A DNA stretch of 64,000 nucleotides from Chryseobacterium arthrosphaerae (GCF_001684965.1 NZ_MAYG01000001.1:3100001-3164000); one strand, 5' to 3'; positions 34,118 to 45,244 are shown, counted from the stretch's first letter. Notes: generated by a model not told the origin, from the letters alone. Numbers and translations: made by a program.

Positions 34118-36307
34118 TTAGAACCGGTATTTTAAATTCAGGCCATAAAAGAAATAAGCTTTGCCTGGCCCGGGATTAAGATCGGTAGATGTACCTTTTG
34201 GGTAATTACTGCCCTGATCCCAATCCCCAATATTATTTCCTAAGAACAGGAAAGTATAATTGACCTGGCTGGTAAGGTTATTCCCCATTACGTATACATC
34301 CACATCCAGTTTATTGAAGGACTTTTTAAATCCTAATTTGGAATTAAGCAATCCGAATCCTTTTACCTGATTTGTATTATTAAAATCAGCATATACATTT
34401 CCAAGATAATTATAGGTATTTACAAGATAAAATCCAGGCTTGGTAAAGATGTCCAATCCTACAGCATATTTATTTCTTGGAACTCCCACCACTGTTTTAT
34501 GGTCATACACCATGAGTTTTCCTATAGTCTTTCCCGTATCAGGGTCCTGATATTTTGGATCATAAACAGAGAAATTCTTATACTTTGTATCATAATAAGA
34601 AAGATTTACAAACGGAACCACTCTCTCTATGAAAGAGTTCTCAGTTCTGTATTGATATCCTACACTGAATTCCAATCCTGTGTTTTTCTGACTCCCGGTA
34701 TTTGTCCAATAGGTTTGTCCCGGAACAGTGCTTCCCGGGATGAGTAATTGGGCAAGTTTGTCCGAATAATCAATTCTGAATGCGGAAATACGGTAATCTA
34801 ATTTCGTATTGAGTAGCAGCCCATGGACACTGAAATCAAACATTCTCGCCCGTTCAGGCTTTAAGTCATCATTTACGGTATTCGTTGCTGTAATAAATGA
34901 AGAAGCTGCGGTAGGAGAGTTGTATCCTTCACTGTAACTCAAATTAAAGATCTGGTGCTTCCATTCTTTCTGTAAAGCAAAATGCGGAGTGTATGCCATG
35001 TCATATTTTTTATTAAATGACTGATCTTTACGGCCGGGAATCAACTCCGGCAATGCATACAGGTCTTTTCTGTCATAATTGGTTCTATTGGCACTAAGTC
35101 CTGCAAGCAAGGTAAGTCCCCAGGGTTTGTAAGTAAGATAATCAATGACAAAATAAGTGGACTGGTTATTATTATATTTGAAATAAGAAGCATCTTTCAT
35201 TCCTGTTGTCTGCAATGGAATTGTTTCTGAACCTGTAAAACGGTAGCTTGATGTTGTGGAAGCCGAATTCTGTATTTCAGCACCAAAGTCCAAACGGTTT
35301 TCAAAGTCTTTAAATTCATTCTTCAGGGTAAAGGTAGAACGTAATCCCACATTGGGAGCGCTGGTAATACCATAGGCTCCGGCAGAAACACTTTCCGTAT
35401 TTCCGTTATAATAGAATAAAGTGGTATAATTCCTAAAATTGGAAGTAAGGCTTACCATATTACTCAATCCTACTCTGGTTGATTTTATTTTGGTTCCTGC
35501 ATTTTTACGAATATAGGCTGCATTTCCGTTATCAATTCCTGCATAGTAATCATTATAGGAAATCTGTCCGGAAGTATGTTCATAGGAATATGCCTGGCTG
35601 GCAAAGAAGCTCAGCTGATCTTTTTTGCCCAGCTTAACGGTACCGTTTACGTTGAAAAAATTTTTCAGTCCGCTTCCATTCGGTCTGTAGCCATCAGTTT
35701 CAAGATGTCCATAAGCTGCACTCACGGAATAATTATCATCCGCAACGTTCAGTTGTGTTCTGGACTGGAAGGTTTTAAATGCTCCAAACATTGCATTTTC
35801 CGAAACAGATGCTCCTTTCGTGAAGTCCGGACGGGTGTAGAAACGTACCGCTCCACCTACGCCTCCACCGTACATTGTGGCAGCAGGCCCTTTAATAACT
35901 TCTACATTCGTTACATAAGCAAAATCAATATCGTCAAGGGTTGTGATTCCCTCTGCGGTGGTGAGTGGCATATTATTCCAATACGCTTTTATCCCCCAGT
36001 TGTTGAATTTCTGGTCATTTCCGTACCCTCTCAGAACAATTCTCTGTCCTCCGAAGTTGGTCCTTTTATCCACCTGAAGTCCGGGCATGGTAGACAAAGT
36101 CTGGTCGATTGCAGCCGGATTGTTTCTGTTAAGATCTTCTTCTGAAAGTGTTTCCACTGATTGTGCGTGTCTTTTGAATTCTGCCCGTTCCTGTTTTATT
36201 TTTTTCCTTCCCAGGATGTTGATTTCGTCAATTGAGCCCTCCTGATTCTGCTGAGCATGGGCAATAGAGCAGCCTAACAGCGCTGCTATGCATATGTATC
36301 TTTTCAT
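34118..36307 (-). CDS. TonB-dependent receptor, siderophore/iron type
   Basis: 729 residues. Signal peptide MKRYICIAALLGCSIAHAQ. The TonB-box-like segment EINILGRKK is followed by the plug domain with PAAIDQTLSTMPGLQVDKRTNFGGQRIVLRGYG and VEVIKGPAATMYGGGVGGAV, then the 22-strand barrel ending LNLKYRF. This layout is that of FecA-type iron-complex receptors. It is the last gene of a four-gene unit with two small envelope proteins and a T9SS Asp-box protein. The ligand (iron chelate or another large molecule) is not readable. Confidence 0.94.
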   Translation of the reverse strand: MKRYICIAALLGCSIAHAQQNQEGSIDEINILGRKKIKQERAEFKRHAQSVETLSEEDLNRNNPAAIDQTLSTMPGLQVDKRTNFGGQRIVLRGYGNDQKFNNWGIKAYWNNMPLTTAEGITTLDDIDFAYVTNVEVIKGPAATMYGGGVGGAVRFYTRPDFTKGASVSENAMFGAFKTFQSRTQLNVADDNYSVSAAYGHLETDGYRPNGSGLKNFFNVNGTVKLGKKDQLSFFASQAYSYEHTSGQISYNDYYAGIDNGNAAYIRKNAGTKIKSTRVGLSNMVSLTSNFRNYTTLFYYNGNTESVSAGAYGITSAPNVGLRSTFTLKNEFKDFENRLDFGAEIQNSASTTSSYRFTGSETIPLQTTGMKDASYFKYNNNQSTYFVIDYLTYKPWGLTLLAGLSANRTNYDRKDLYALPELIPGRKDQSFNKKYDMAYTPHFALQKEWKHQIFNLSYSEGYNSPTAASSFITATNTVNDDLKPERARMFDFSVHGLLLNTKLDYRISAFRIDYSDKLAQLLIPGSTVPGQTYWTNTGSQKNTGLEFSVGYQYRTENSFIERVVPFVNLSYYDTKYKNFSVYDPKYQDPDTGKTIGKLMVYDHKTVVGVPRNKYAVGLDIFTKPGFYLVNTYNYLGNVYADFNNTNQVKGFGLLNSKLGFKKSFNKLDVDVYVMGNNLTSQVNYTFLFLGNNIGDWDQGSNYPKGTSTDLNPGPGKAYFFYGLNLKYRF

Positions 36308-36346
36308 TATTTAAAATTTATTACCATTAATATTATATCCACTGTA

Positions 36347-36895
36347 TCACAGAGCTGGCTCCGGAGGAGGTATAATAATGGATAAATAATGATTCTTTTC
36401 TGATTGATTGTAAAGGTTATGTATTATTTTCAAATGAAAAACAGAAGTAAACCGGAGATCATTTTTATCAAAATCAACAAAGAAATGAGAAGTTTTAAAG
36501 ATATTTTTCTCATGTACCGGAAGATCAATCTGCCGTTTTATATAGGTTTTTTTGACCGCCAGTTTTTTTGAAAAATCCAGTAATGAATTGATGATGATAT
36601 CTTTTTTGTCAATATAACAGAAATATGTTTTTTTTCCGTTCACAATACTGACGCTGATAATATCATAAGAAAGCCCGTTAAGGGTAAATTCTTTTTCTTC
36701 CCTCCATTCTGCTTCCGTAAGATCATTTTCTGTGAAACAGATTGTTTCTCCTTTTCTCAGATTACTCCGTTTGATCGTATATTGCGTTTTTGCATAGAGT
36801 TCTCTTTTGACATGAGACATTACAGAACAGATCATGTTGCTGAATAACATAATGACCGGAATACAAAGGAAAATAAAAAATAGTTTTTTATTCAA
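36347..36895 (-). CDS. Small membrane-anchored protein in the TonB-receptor operon
   Basis: 182 residues with a TTG start at 36895; no in-frame ATG precedes the hydrophobic N-terminus (residues 3-26, KKLFFIFLCIPVIMLFSNMI). The rest is charged and beta-rich, with a HFFVDFD segment, and the C-terminus is the Pro-rich IIPPPEPAL. It is unknown to me. The PEPA ending echoes the EEPAP end of the upstream lipoprotein. Gaps of 13 and 39 bp place it within the operon, so it probably helps the receptor. Confidence 0.7.
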   Translation of the reverse strand: MNKKLFFIFLCIPVIMLFSNMICSVMSHVKRELYAKTQYTIKRSNLRKGETICFTENDLTEAEWREEKEFTLNGLSYDIISVSIVNGKKTYFCYIDKKDIIINSLLDFSKKLAVKKTYIKRQIDLPVHEKNIFKTSHFFVDFDKNDLRFTSVFHLKIIHNLYNQSEKNHYLSIIIPPPEPAL

Positions 36896-36908
36896 GGAAT
36901 GAAAGATA

Positions 36909-37376
36909 TTAAGGAGCAGGTTCTTCAGAAGATTCTACAGCAGTGAATTTAGAAATATTTATTCTATGCAGTTTTTGAGAACCTTTTACAGTGTATTCTA
37001 TCCAATTATCTTTTGGATGTAATTTTTGAGGAACAGGATTCTCTGTAGAAATTCCCGAAGGGGCCTGATCAGCAGTCCGGGTATCTTCATCATTTCTATG
37101 CTGAAAATTTCCTCTCAGTGTAATGGTGTTTCCAATATTATTCTGGGTAAACGGAATGATGTTTCCTTCTGCTCTCAACGTTTTTACTGTTACAATACCG
37201 GTATTGTTTTTCTTTAATATAATGGTATACATGGTCCCTCTTACACCTGCTCTGCCTCCTACCCATTCTGTTTTTTCAGCAGAGTGTAGCGATATTGTTT
37301 TATCCTGATATAAAGAGGGTACCGGCCTCCCGCAGGAAGCCAGTACCCAAAATAATATTAAATACATCTGATTCAT
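36909..37376 (-). CDS. Lipoprotein in the TonB-receptor operon, function unknown
   Basis: 155 residues. Lipoprotein signal with the lipobox LASC (Cys15), then a mature part containing GGRAGVRGTMYTIILKKN and the last strand KLHRINISKF, followed by the acidic tail SSEEPAP. It begins 3 nt after the stop of the T9SS Asp-box gene, an unusually tight junction. Location in the outer or inner membrane is undecided: residue +2 after Cys is Gly-Arg, not Asp. Function unknown. Confidence 0.75.
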   Translation of the reverse strand: MNQMYLILFWVLASCGRPVPSLYQDKTISLHSAEKTEWVGGRAGVRGTMYTIILKKNNTGIVTVKTLRAEGNIIPFTQNNIGNTITLRGNFQHRNDEDTRTADQAPSGISTENPVPQKLHPKDNWIEYTVKGSQKLHRINISKFTAVESSEEPAP

Positions 37377-37379
37377 TGC

Positions 37380-40223
37380 TTAATCATCATCACCGCCTGT
37401 ACGTCCTAATACCAGGAAGTTACCGCTATACACAATCTCGCCTTTGGATTCGGCTTTTAATATATAGTTTCCAGGTACCATTTTTTGTCCAAACTCTTCA
37501 TCAGACTTTACATTTTTCTTACTGTATACAAGCCTTCCTGATCCATCTACGATGCTTATATCCACAGTGCTGTATTTAGCAGTATCAAATCTCAAATGAG
37601 AAATTCCTTTTGACGGATTCGGATATATGATATTCAGGTTCTTTTTAGTTTTGGTCTCTGTTGTTGATAATGCAGTTTCTGTATTCTGTGTTGTCCATGC
37701 ACCTCTTCCATAAGTAGAAACCAATACTGTTTTGGTAGAAGGTCTGTAATCTAAATTGGTAATTCTTACATTGCCTATATTTCCTGTTACAGAAGCCCAT
37801 TCAGGGGTTGTAGCAAGGAAATTAGTTGTTCCCCAAACTCCCATTTCCGTTCCCAGCAATACTTCGTTTGGATTATCAGGATTTCTTAATACCGTTCTTA
37901 CCGGCATATCAGGGAGATTGCCTTCTTTATTCAGCCAGGTAGTTCCACCATCTGTAGTATAGAATACACTGGCCAGATTATAATTGGAAAAAGTTACAAT
38001 GATTTCATTCTCATTAGCGCCAAATTCTATATCAGAGACAGTTCCCGTCACCGGTGAAGAGGCCAATAAGGCAGAGGCGTATGATGCGGTATTGGCATTG
38101 GTGATTTTAAAGATTCTTCCAAGGTTCGTTCCTACAAAAAGTGTGGTGGAAGCAGTAGTATGAGGTGATACTTTCATCCAGGAAATCTGTTCTCCGCTCT
38201 GTGCAGTACCTACAGTTACCGTATTATTCGTAAATGATGTAGATGTAGCTGAAAGTCCGCTTGTTCTGAAGAGGGTAAGCCCGGAACGGTAAGAAAAGAA
38301 TACATCATTATTTCTGTCTAAAGCAATTTCATTTACAAAATGCCCTGCATTTCTGTTGGCACTGGTTATCAGATAATAAGTACCGGTATTCAGTAATATA
38401 TAATGGCTATTGTATACGTAGCTGGCAATTTCATAATTATCCTGATCGTCATATTCTGTATACATACCGTCTCCCCCTGTAGCCGACTGAGAAGTAAGGA
38501 AGTTATTCGCCTGTGGCACCCCATATAGCCACCATGAGCCGTTATCCTGAGCACCTGCTAATAATTCTTCATTGGAAGGTGTTTTTATCGGATTTAACAT
38601 TGCAGAGTAAAACTGCGTTACATTATATCTGGTATTTCTTGCTGCAAGACCTCCAACAGCACCAATATTTGCTTTATTGGCAGCATAGTAAATCCCCCCA
38701 TCATTTCCAAACATCATTTGTCCTGTGGAGTAATTGTTAAAAGGGTTGAAAACAATTTCGTGCTGGTCAGCATGTACCTGTGAAACCTGCAGAGCCGCCA
38801 TATTATTGTTGTTAGACCATTTTGAAATCTGGGTCCAGCTGGTCCCTCCATTGGTAGATTTAAATAAATCAATACCTCCTATATATAATGTATTATCATC
38901 CTGAGGATCTGCCTCAATGATCAGGTCATAAAAAGACTGTCCCCTGGTAAAGTCATTAGCAGGAATACTGGTATCCGTTGCTGTAGGTAATGTTAAAACC
39001 GGGGTTGCATCATTGGTTGCCTGCCAGGTGGTTCCTCCATCTGCAGATTTTGCAATCCTGATGGGCTCTGCAGTACCAACTCCCTGCATAAATGCGTATA
39101 TTTTATTGGCATCTGTTTTAGAAAGAGTGAAGTTTACTCTTGAGCCGGAACTTCCAACATTATAAACCTGGCTAAAGGTATTTCCGTCTGTAGATTTAAA
39201 AATTCTCCCTCCGGAGTCTATGTTTGTAAACCGGGAAGATCTGGTAGAAACCCATACTGCATTATCTGCCCCTATTTCTATCTGTTGAATAGAATACCCT
39301 GTTGTGCTGGTTAAACCAGTTGTCGTATTAAGAGCCAGCAAGCTGTTATTTTTGGTAAATGTTGTTCCGCCGTCTGTGGATTTATATAACCCGGCCTGGC
39401 TTAATCCCTGCCATCCGTCATTAAATGAAATTCCGACATAGGCACCGCTTACTCCGGCATATACTTCTGAAACCCCATTATTATTTCTTACTTTGATATC
39501 ATTGATATAAAAATTTCCGTTTCTTACCCCGGTAGAAGAATACGTTACCGGAATGGTAAAAATCTGCGTCCAGGTTGCTCCCCCATCTGTGGACTTCCAT
39601 ATTCCGGATCCCACAGCATCAGTAGTAGATGACTCTCCTGTTCCTACGTAAAAGACCTGAGGATTGTTCGGGTCATAAGCAATACATGAAATTGAAGTAT
39701 TTGCCCAGAACGTGCTTAAGGGCTGCCATTCGTTAGTAGACACAGAGGGATCCTGATTCACCCAAAGCCCGCCGGAAACACTTCCTGCAAAAACTCTTTT
39801 GCCTGTTGCATCATTAGGATCATACATAATGGCTCTTGTTCTTCCTCCTACGCTGTAGGGACCTCTTTCAATCCAGGGTTCATTGATGATCTTACCTGAA
39901 GCAGAGCTATGATTGGAAAGAAAAGACATTGGCTGTGTCGCCTCATATTTTCCGGAAACAATCTCCTGGTTGAGCTTTGCCAATTCTTCAAAATTAGTTC
40001 TCCCGGTCACAGGGTCCATGGTTCTTTTATAGTCCTCTTCATTATATAAATTAGGAGGTATTCCTGCTGCTTTTGCATTTTTATGTACCTTTTTAAGGTC
40101 TTTGTCATATTTTGCATAAAGCTTTTGTAAGTGTTTCTGATTCTCCTCAACTGTGTTTTGTTTCTGAGCATGTACGCCCATAAAAAGAAGAACCGCTGCA
40201 ATAGGGTAGAGTTTCATTTCCAT
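37380..40223 (-). CDS. Large T9SS-exported protein with Asp-box (BNR/sortilin-like) repeats
   Basis: 947 residues (ATG at 40223; a second ATG at 40217 is equally possible). A signal peptide to VHAQ precedes a helical region (about 20-90), then beta-propeller blades marked by at least five Asp-box motifs (KSTDGGATW, KSTDGGTTF, KSADGGTTW, KSTNGGTSW, TTDGGTTW). The C-terminal T9SS type A sorting domain (about 870-947) has IIYPNPSKGISHLRF and VPGNYILKAES. Such proteins are secreted glycan- or protein-binding propellers. It leads the TonB-receptor operon, so it may capture or process the receptor's ligand. Confidence 0.9.
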   Translation of the reverse strand: MEMKLYPIAAVLLFMGVHAQKQNTVEENQKHLQKLYAKYDKDLKKVHKNAKAAGIPPNLYNEEDYKRTMDPVTGRTNFEELAKLNQEIVSGKYEATQPMSFLSNHSSASGKIINEPWIERGPYSVGGRTRAIMYDPNDATGKRVFAGSVSGGLWVNQDPSVSTNEWQPLSTFWANTSISCIAYDPNNPQVFYVGTGESSTTDAVGSGIWKSTDGGATWTQIFTIPVTYSSTGVRNGNFYINDIKVRNNNGVSEVYAGVSGAYVGISFNDGWQGLSQAGLYKSTDGGTTFTKNNSLLALNTTTGLTSTTGYSIQQIEIGADNAVWVSTRSSRFTNIDSGGRIFKSTDGNTFSQVYNVGSSGSRVNFTLSKTDANKIYAFMQGVGTAEPIRIAKSADGGTTWQATNDATPVLTLPTATDTSIPANDFTRGQSFYDLIIEADPQDDNTLYIGGIDLFKSTNGGTSWTQISKWSNNNNMAALQVSQVHADQHEIVFNPFNNYSTGQMMFGNDGGIYYAANKANIGAVGGLAARNTRYNVTQFYSAMLNPIKTPSNEELLAGAQDNGSWWLYGVPQANNFLTSQSATGGDGMYTEYDDQDNYEIASYVYNSHYILLNTGTYYLITSANRNAGHFVNEIALDRNNDVFFSYRSGLTLFRTSGLSATSTSFTNNTVTVGTAQSGEQISWMKVSPHTTASTTLFVGTNLGRIFKITNANTASYASALLASSPVTGTVSDIEFGANENEIIVTFSNYNLASVFYTTDGGTTWLNKEGNLPDMPVRTVLRNPDNPNEVLLGTEMGVWGTTNFLATTPEWASVTGNIGNVRITNLDYRPSTKTVLVSTYGRGAWTTQNTETALSTTETKTKKNLNIIYPNPSKGISHLRFDTAKYSTVDISIVDGSGRLVYSKKNVKSDEEFGQKMVPGNYILKAESKGEIVYSGNFLVLGRTGGDDD

Positions 40224-40464
40224 TCAATTTTTCGCAAATGTAGATAAGTTACATGAGATATTTCTAAAATGCACAAACAATTATTATTAATTTATATTCA
40301 AAATCAATAATAAAATACAAATTGCATTTTAAATATTTAAATTCATTAAAACAATGTCAAAATTTAAGAAAATATAAAAAAATGAAAAAAAGAACAGGAT
40401 TGTGAATTAATACCGCAAAGTGAAATAATTTTCTTTGGAAAACTTGAGGCAGTGTCAAGACTTA

Positions 40465-40496
40465 ATAAAAAATGCCCCGATAAAAACCGGGGCATT
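40465..40496 (-). terminator. Terminator of the rpoB-rpoC-DUF3467 operon
   Basis: On the minus strand, aatgccccg (40496-40488) pairs with cggggcatt (40479-40471), then ttttttatt. It lies 22 nt after the DUF3467 stop. The rest of 40224-40464 is AT-rich with no gene; tacatttg (40235-40242, minus) near the T9SS gene start is a possible -7 box. Confidence 0.85.
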
Positions 40497-40518
40497 CTAT
40501 TTTATTGTAAAAGAAATC

Positions 40519-40824
40519 TTATGCTTGTACGTTGTTTCCACCTAATACGAAAGGCTCAACTTCTTTGATTTCTCCGAACTGCTGCTCGTAGTTAGCGATG
40601 TTCTGCTGAAGAGCGTTTAATACTCTTTTAGCGTGAAGTGGAGCAAGAATAACTCTTGATCTTACTTTAGCCTGCTGAACACCTGGCATCAACTGAATAA
40701 AGTCTACTACAAATTCAGATGGAGAGTGGTTTACCAAAGCTAAGTTAGCATAGATACCAGCAGCTACCATTTCGTTTAATTCGATGTTGATGTTTCCGTC
40801 TTGTGGATTTTGATTGTTGTCCAT
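40519..40824 (-). CDS. DUF3467 domain-containing protein
   Basis: 101 residues, cytoplasmic. The DUF3467 pattern is clear in NIELNEMVAAGIYANLALVNHSPSEFVVDF and PGVQQAKVRSRVILAP (given in part), with a C-terminal helix HAKRVLNALQQNIANYEQQFG. It is 87 bp downstream of rpoC and before the operon's terminator, so it is produced with RNA polymerase. Its function is unknown; the linkage hints at a role in transcription or assembly, but this is inference. Confidence 0.9.
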   Translation of the reverse strand: MDNNQNPQDGNINIELNEMVAAGIYANLALVNHSPSEFVVDFIQLMPGVQQAKVRSRVILAPLHAKRVLNALQQNIANYEQQFGEIKEVEPFVLGGNNVQA

Positions 40825-40850
40825 TGTTATAAATTATGTTTTTAAAATTC

Positions 40851-40899
40851 GAAATTTGAGATTGTGAAAATATAAAAATAATTTCAAATCCCAAATTTC
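40851..40899. repeat. Inverted repeat of the gaaatttgagatt type (DUF3467-rpoC junction)
   Basis: Arms gaaatttgagatt (40851-40863) and aatcccaaatttc (40887-40899) pair over 13 positions with one G-U type mismatch. A related repeat lies on the other side of rpoC (45182-45244). Confidence 0.5.
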
Positions 40900-40911
40900 A
40901 AATCATTAATT

Positions 40912-43900
40912 TTAGTTAAGGTCTTCGAATTCTTTCTTAGAACCTACGATAACATTCTGATACTCTTTAAGACCTGTACCTGCAGGAATTCTGTGTCCTA
41001 CAATTACATTTTCTTTAAGACCGTTCAGATCATCTATCTTACCGGCAACTGCTGCTTCGTTAAGAACTTTAGTTGTTTCCTGGAACGATGCTGCAGACAT
41101 GAACGATTTCGTTTGAAGCGCCGCTCTTGTAATACCCTGTAATACCGGAGTCGCTGTAGCAGGAAGAGCTTCTCTTACTTCTACCAATGCTAAGTCTTCA
41201 CGTCTCAACTTAGAGTTTTCGTCTCTTAATTCTCTTGCAGTAATCATCTGACCTGGTTTGAATTCTTTCGAATCACCGGCATCTACTACTACTTTAAGAC
41301 CGAATACTCTGTTGTTCTCTTCAAGGAAATCATACTTGTGCTCAAGAGCTCCTTCAAGGAACTGAGTATCACCTCCATCCACGATAGATACTTTTGTCAT
41401 CATCTGTCTTACGATGATTTCGAAGTGCTTGTCGTCGATTTTTACCCCCTGCAGACGGTAAACTTCCTGGATTTCGTTTACTAAGTATTCCTGAACCGCT
41501 GTTGGCCCTTTAATTCTTAAGATATCTTCCGGTGTGATAGAACCGTCAGAAAGCGGAGAACCTGCTCTTACGAAGTCATTCTCCTGAACAAGAATCTGGT
41601 TAGATAATTTCACTAAGTAAATCTTTCTTTCACCAGTTTTAGCTTCAACGATCAATTCTCGGTTACCTCTCTTGATTTTTCCGTAAGAAACTACCCCGTC
41701 AATTTCAGTAACAACTGCTGGGTTTGAAGGGTTTCTTGCTTCGAATAATTCGGTAACTCTCGGAAGACCTCCAGTGATATCCCCTGCTTTTGCAGATTTT
41801 CTTGGGATCTTGATCAGGACTTTACCAGCCTTGATTTTTTCACCATCGTTTACCATCAAGTGGGCTCCTACCGGTAAGTTGTAAGCTTTCTGCTCAACTC
41901 CTTTAGAGTCTACCACCTTCAGGGTAGGTACGGCTTTCTTATTTCTGGATTCAGAGATTACTTTCTCTTCAAATCCTGTCTGTTCGTCAATTTCAAGCTG
42001 GAATGAAATACCCTGGATGATATCCTCGTATTCTACCTTACCTGAAGTTTCCGCAATGATAACCGCGTTATACGGATCCCATCTACAGATCGTATCTCCT
42101 TTCTTCACTTTATCACCTGGTTTTACAGATAATATCGATCCGTAAGGTACGTTCGCTACCATCAATGGAGTTCTTGAATCGTTATCAGCAACTAATCTGA
42201 ATTCCGTTGAACGGGAAACTACAACCTCAGCTGTATTACCGTTTTCATCTTCAGAAGTAATGGTTCTTACTTCATCCATTTCTACGATACCGTCTCTTCT
42301 TGCAACGATTGATGGGTTTTCTGATACGTTACCTGCAGTACCCCCCTGGTGGAAGGTTCTCAACGTAAGCTGAGTACCCGGTTCCCCAATAGACTGTGCT
42401 GCAATTACACCTACCGCTTCACCCATATGGATTACTTTACCTGTTGCTAAGTTTCTACCGTAACATTTCGCACAGATACCTTTCTTAGCTTCACAGGTTA
42501 ACGGAGAACGTACTTCAACGGCTTCTAATCCTGCTTCTTCAATTTTCTTCGCTAATTCTTCGATGATTACCTGATCTGCACTTGCTATTAACTCGTCAGT
42601 TTCAGGATCATAGATATCATGAAGAGATACTCTACCTAAGATTCTTTCAGAGATTCTTTCAACGATCTCGTCATTTTTCTTAAGTGCAGTAACTTCTGTT
42701 CCTCTTAAAGTTCCACAGTCGTCTTCTGTAACGATAACGTCCTGTGCAACGTCTACCAATCTTCTGGTCAGGTAACCGGCATCGGCAGTTTTAAGAGCGG
42801 TATCCGCAAGACCTTTACGGGCACCGTGGGTAGAGATAAAGTACTCTAGAATCGAAAGACCTTCCTTAAAGTTGGCAAGGATCGGGTTTTCGATGATCTC
42901 CGCTCCGGTAGAACCGGCTTTTTGCGGTTTTGCCATCAAACCTCTCATCCCTGATAACTGACGGATCTGTTCTTTAGAACCCCTCGCTCCAGAGTCAAGC
43001 ATCATGTATACAGAGTTGAAACCACCTTGGTCAGTTTTCATTCTGCTCATGATCATTTCAGTTAATCCGGCGTTGGTGTTTGTCCAAACGTCGATTACCT
43101 GATTATAACGTTCTGTATCGGTAATCAGACCCATGTTATAGTTGGCTCTGATTTCGTCTACAGTTTCGATTGATTGTGCAATCATCTGCTTTTTCTCAAC
43201 AGGAACTACGATATCCCCAAGAGAGAAAGAAAGACCTCCTTTGAATGCGTTTGAATACCCTAGGTCCTTCATTGCATCAAGGAACTTCACTGTTGTAGGG
43301 AAATCCGTATCAGCAAGGATCTTACCGATAACGTTTCTCAATGATTTCTTAGTAAGAAGTTCATTGATATATCCTACCTGCTTAGGTACAATCTGGTTGA
43401 ATAAGATTCTACCTACAGAAGTTTCGATCAGTCTTGTTACGATCTGTCCGTCTTCTTTGATTGGCAGTCTACATCTTACCTTGGCATTTAATGAAACTCT
43501 ACCTTCTGCATAAGCGATTTCCGCTTCTTCAGGAGAATAGAAAGCAAGACCTTCCCCTTTTACTTTCATATCTTCTGTAGAACTTAATTCTTTAGTCATG
43601 AAATAAAGACCAAGAACCATGTCCTGAGAAGGTACCGTAATCGGAGAACCGTTTGCAGGGTTCAGGATGTTCTGAGAACCTAACATCAATAACTGCGCTT
43701 CAAGGATCGCTTCAGGACCTAACGGTAAGTGTACCGCCATCTGGTCACCGTCGAAATCGGCGTTGAATGCCGTAGTTACTAACGGGTGTAGCTGGATTGC
43801 CTTACCTTCGATCATCTTAGGCTGGAAAGCCTGGATCCCCAGTCTGTGAAGGGTAGGTGCCCTGTTCAACAGTACCGGGTGACCTTTCATCACGTTTTCA

Positions 43901-45177
43901 AGGATATCATAAACTACAGGTTCTTTTCTATCGATAATTCTCTTTGCAGATTTTACTGTTTTTACAATACCTCTTTCAATCAGTTTTCTGATGATGAACG
44001 GTTTGTAAAGTTCAGCTGCCATATCTTTAGGAATACCACACTCGTGAAGCTGTAAGTTTGGACCTACAACAATTACCGAACGCGCAGAGTAGTCTACCCT
44101 TTTCCCAAGTAGGTTCTGACGGAAACGCCCCTGCTTACCTTTCAATGAATCAGAAAGTGATTTCAGTGGTCTGTTTGATTCAGATTTTACGGCAGAAGAT
44201 TTTCTTGTGTTATCGAATAATGAATCTACTGATTCCTGAAGCATACGCTTCTCGTTTCTCAAGATTACTTCCGGAGCTTTGATCTCCAATAATCTCTTCA
44301 AACGGTTATTTCTGATAATAACTCTTCTGTAAAGGTCATTTAAGTCAGAAGTTGCGAAACGTCCTCCATCCAACGGAACCAATGGTCTCAGTTCTGGCGG
44401 GATAACTGGAAGAACACGCATGATCATCCACTCCGGTCTGTTGATCATTCTTGTATTGGCACCTCTTAATGCTTCTACAACGTTCAACCTTTTAAGAGCT
44501 TCAGTTCTTCTTTGTTTAGAACCTTCATTGTGAGCTTTGTGTCTTAAATCGAAAGACAATGCATCAAGATCGATTCTTTTTAATAATTCCTCAACAGCTT
44601 CAGCACCCATTTTAGCGATGAATTTGTTTGGATCGGAATCGTCAAGATACTGGTTTTCTACAGGAAGGGTCTCCATGATATCAAGGTACTCTTCTTCTGT
44701 AAGGAATTCCATATTTTCGAAATCAGAACCGTCTAATTTCTTGGCAATCCCCTGCTGGATCACTACATATCTTTCGTAGTAGATGATCATATCTAATTTC
44801 TTGGAAGGAATTCCAAGAAGGTATCCGATTTTGTTTGGCAATGAACGGAAATACCAGATGTGTGCAATTGGAACTACAAGGTTGATGTGCCCGATTCTCT
44901 CTCTTCTTACTTTTTTCTCAGTAACTTCTACTCCACAACGGTCACAAACGATCCCTTTGTAACGAATTCTCTTGTACTTACCACAAGCACATTCGTAATC
45001 CTTTACAGGACCGAAAATTTTCTCACAGAATAGCCCGTCTCTTTCAGGTTTGTGAGTTCTGTAGTTAATAGTTTCCGGTTTTAGAACCTCTCCTCTTGAG
45101 TCCTGTAAAATAGACTCCGGTGAAGCTAAACCGATGGTTATTTTATTAAATCTACTCGTTTTATTTTTATTTGACAT
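40912..45177 (-). CDS. rpoC: DNA-directed RNA polymerase subunit beta'
   Basis: 1421 residues, normal for Bacteroidetes. The first zinc site is [20 protein letters not shown] (residues about 58-77), and the catalytic Mg2+ is held by NADFDGDQM (about 470). The second zinc cluster is [17 protein letters not shown], and [16 protein letters not shown] is the switch/bridge region. With beta and alpha it forms the RNA polymerase core. It follows rpoB by 71 bp and precedes DUF3467. No truncation or frameshift is visible. Confidence 0.99.
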   Translation of the reverse strand: MSNKNKTSRFNKITIGLASPESILQDSRGEVLKPETINYRTHKPERDGLFCEKIFGPVKDYECACGKYKRIRYKGIVCDRCGVEVTEKKVRRERIGHINLVVPIAHIWYFRSLPNKIGYLLGIPSKKLDMIIYYERYVVIQQGIAKKLDGSDFENMEFLTEEEYLDIMETLPVENQYLDDSDPNKFIAKMGAEAVEELLKRIDLDALSFDLRHKAHNEGSKQRRTEALKRLNVVEALRGANTRMINRPEWMIMRVLPVIPPELRPLVPLDGGRFATSDLNDLYRRVIIRNNRLKRLLEIKAPEVILRNEKRMLQESVDSLFDNTRKSSAVKSESNRPLKSLSDSLKGKQGRFRQNLLGKRVDYSARSVIVVGPNLQLHECGIPKDMAAELYKPFIIRKLIERGIVKTVKSAKRIIDRKEPVVYDILENVMKGHPVLLNRAPTLHRLGIQAFQPKMIEGKAIQLHPLVTTAFNADFDGDQMAVHLPLGPEAILEAQLLMLGSQNILNPANGSPITVPSQDMVLGLYFMTKELSSTEDMKVKGEGLAFYSPEEAEIAYAEGRVSLNAKVRCRLPIKEDGQIVTRLIETSVGRILFNQIVPKQVGYINELLTKKSLRNVIGKILADTDFPTTVKFLDAMKDLGYSNAFKGGLSFSLGDIVVPVEKKQMIAQSIETVDEIRANYNMGLITDTERYNQVIDVWTNTNAGLTEMIMSRMKTDQGGFNSVYMMLDSGARGSKEQIRQLSGMRGLMAKPQKAGSTGAEIIENPILANFKEGLSILEYFISTHGARKGLADTALKTADAGYLTRRLVDVAQDVIVTEDDCGTLRGTEVTALKKNDEIVERISERILGRVSLHDIYDPETDELIASADQVIIEELAKKIEEAGLEAVEVRSPLTCEAKKGICAKCYGRNLATGKVIHMGEAVGVIAAQSIGEPGTQLTLRTFHQGGTAGNVSENPSIVARRDGIVEMDEVRTITSEDENGNTAEVVVSRSTEFRLVADNDSRTPLMVANVPYGSILSVKPGDKVKKGDTICRWDPYNAVIIAETSGKVEYEDIIQGISFQLEIDEQTGFEEKVISESRNKKAVPTLKVVDSKGVEQKAYNLPVGAHLMVNDGEKIKAGKVLIKIPRKSAKAGDITGGLPRVTELFEARNPSNPAVVTEIDGVVSYGKIKRGNRELIVEAKTGERKIYLVKLSNQILVQENDFVRAGSPLSDGSITPEDILRIKGPTAVQEYLVNEIQEVYRLQGVKIDDKHFEIIVRQMMTKVSIVDGGDTQFLEGALEHKYDFLEENNRVFGLKVVVDAGDSKEFKPGQMITARELRDENSKLRREDLALVEVREALPATATPVLQGITRAALQTKSFMSAASFQETTKVLNEAAVAGKIDDLNGLKENVIVGHRIPAGTGLKEYQNVIVGSKKEFEDLN

Positions 45178-45199
45178 CTTTTTTAAATTTGAGATTTGA

Positions 45200-45244
45200 C
45201 ATTTGAAATTTGAGATTTATATCTCTATAAATTAATTTCAAATG
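45200..45244. repeat. Inverted repeat of the atttgagattt type (rpoC-rpoB junction)
   Basis: Arms catttgaaatt (45200-45210) and aatttcaaatg (45234-45244) are exact complements within the 71-bp space between rpoB and rpoC; atttgagattt occurs twice just before. It resembles the repeat after rpoC and may form an mRNA hairpin between the two large cistrons. Confidence 0.5.
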
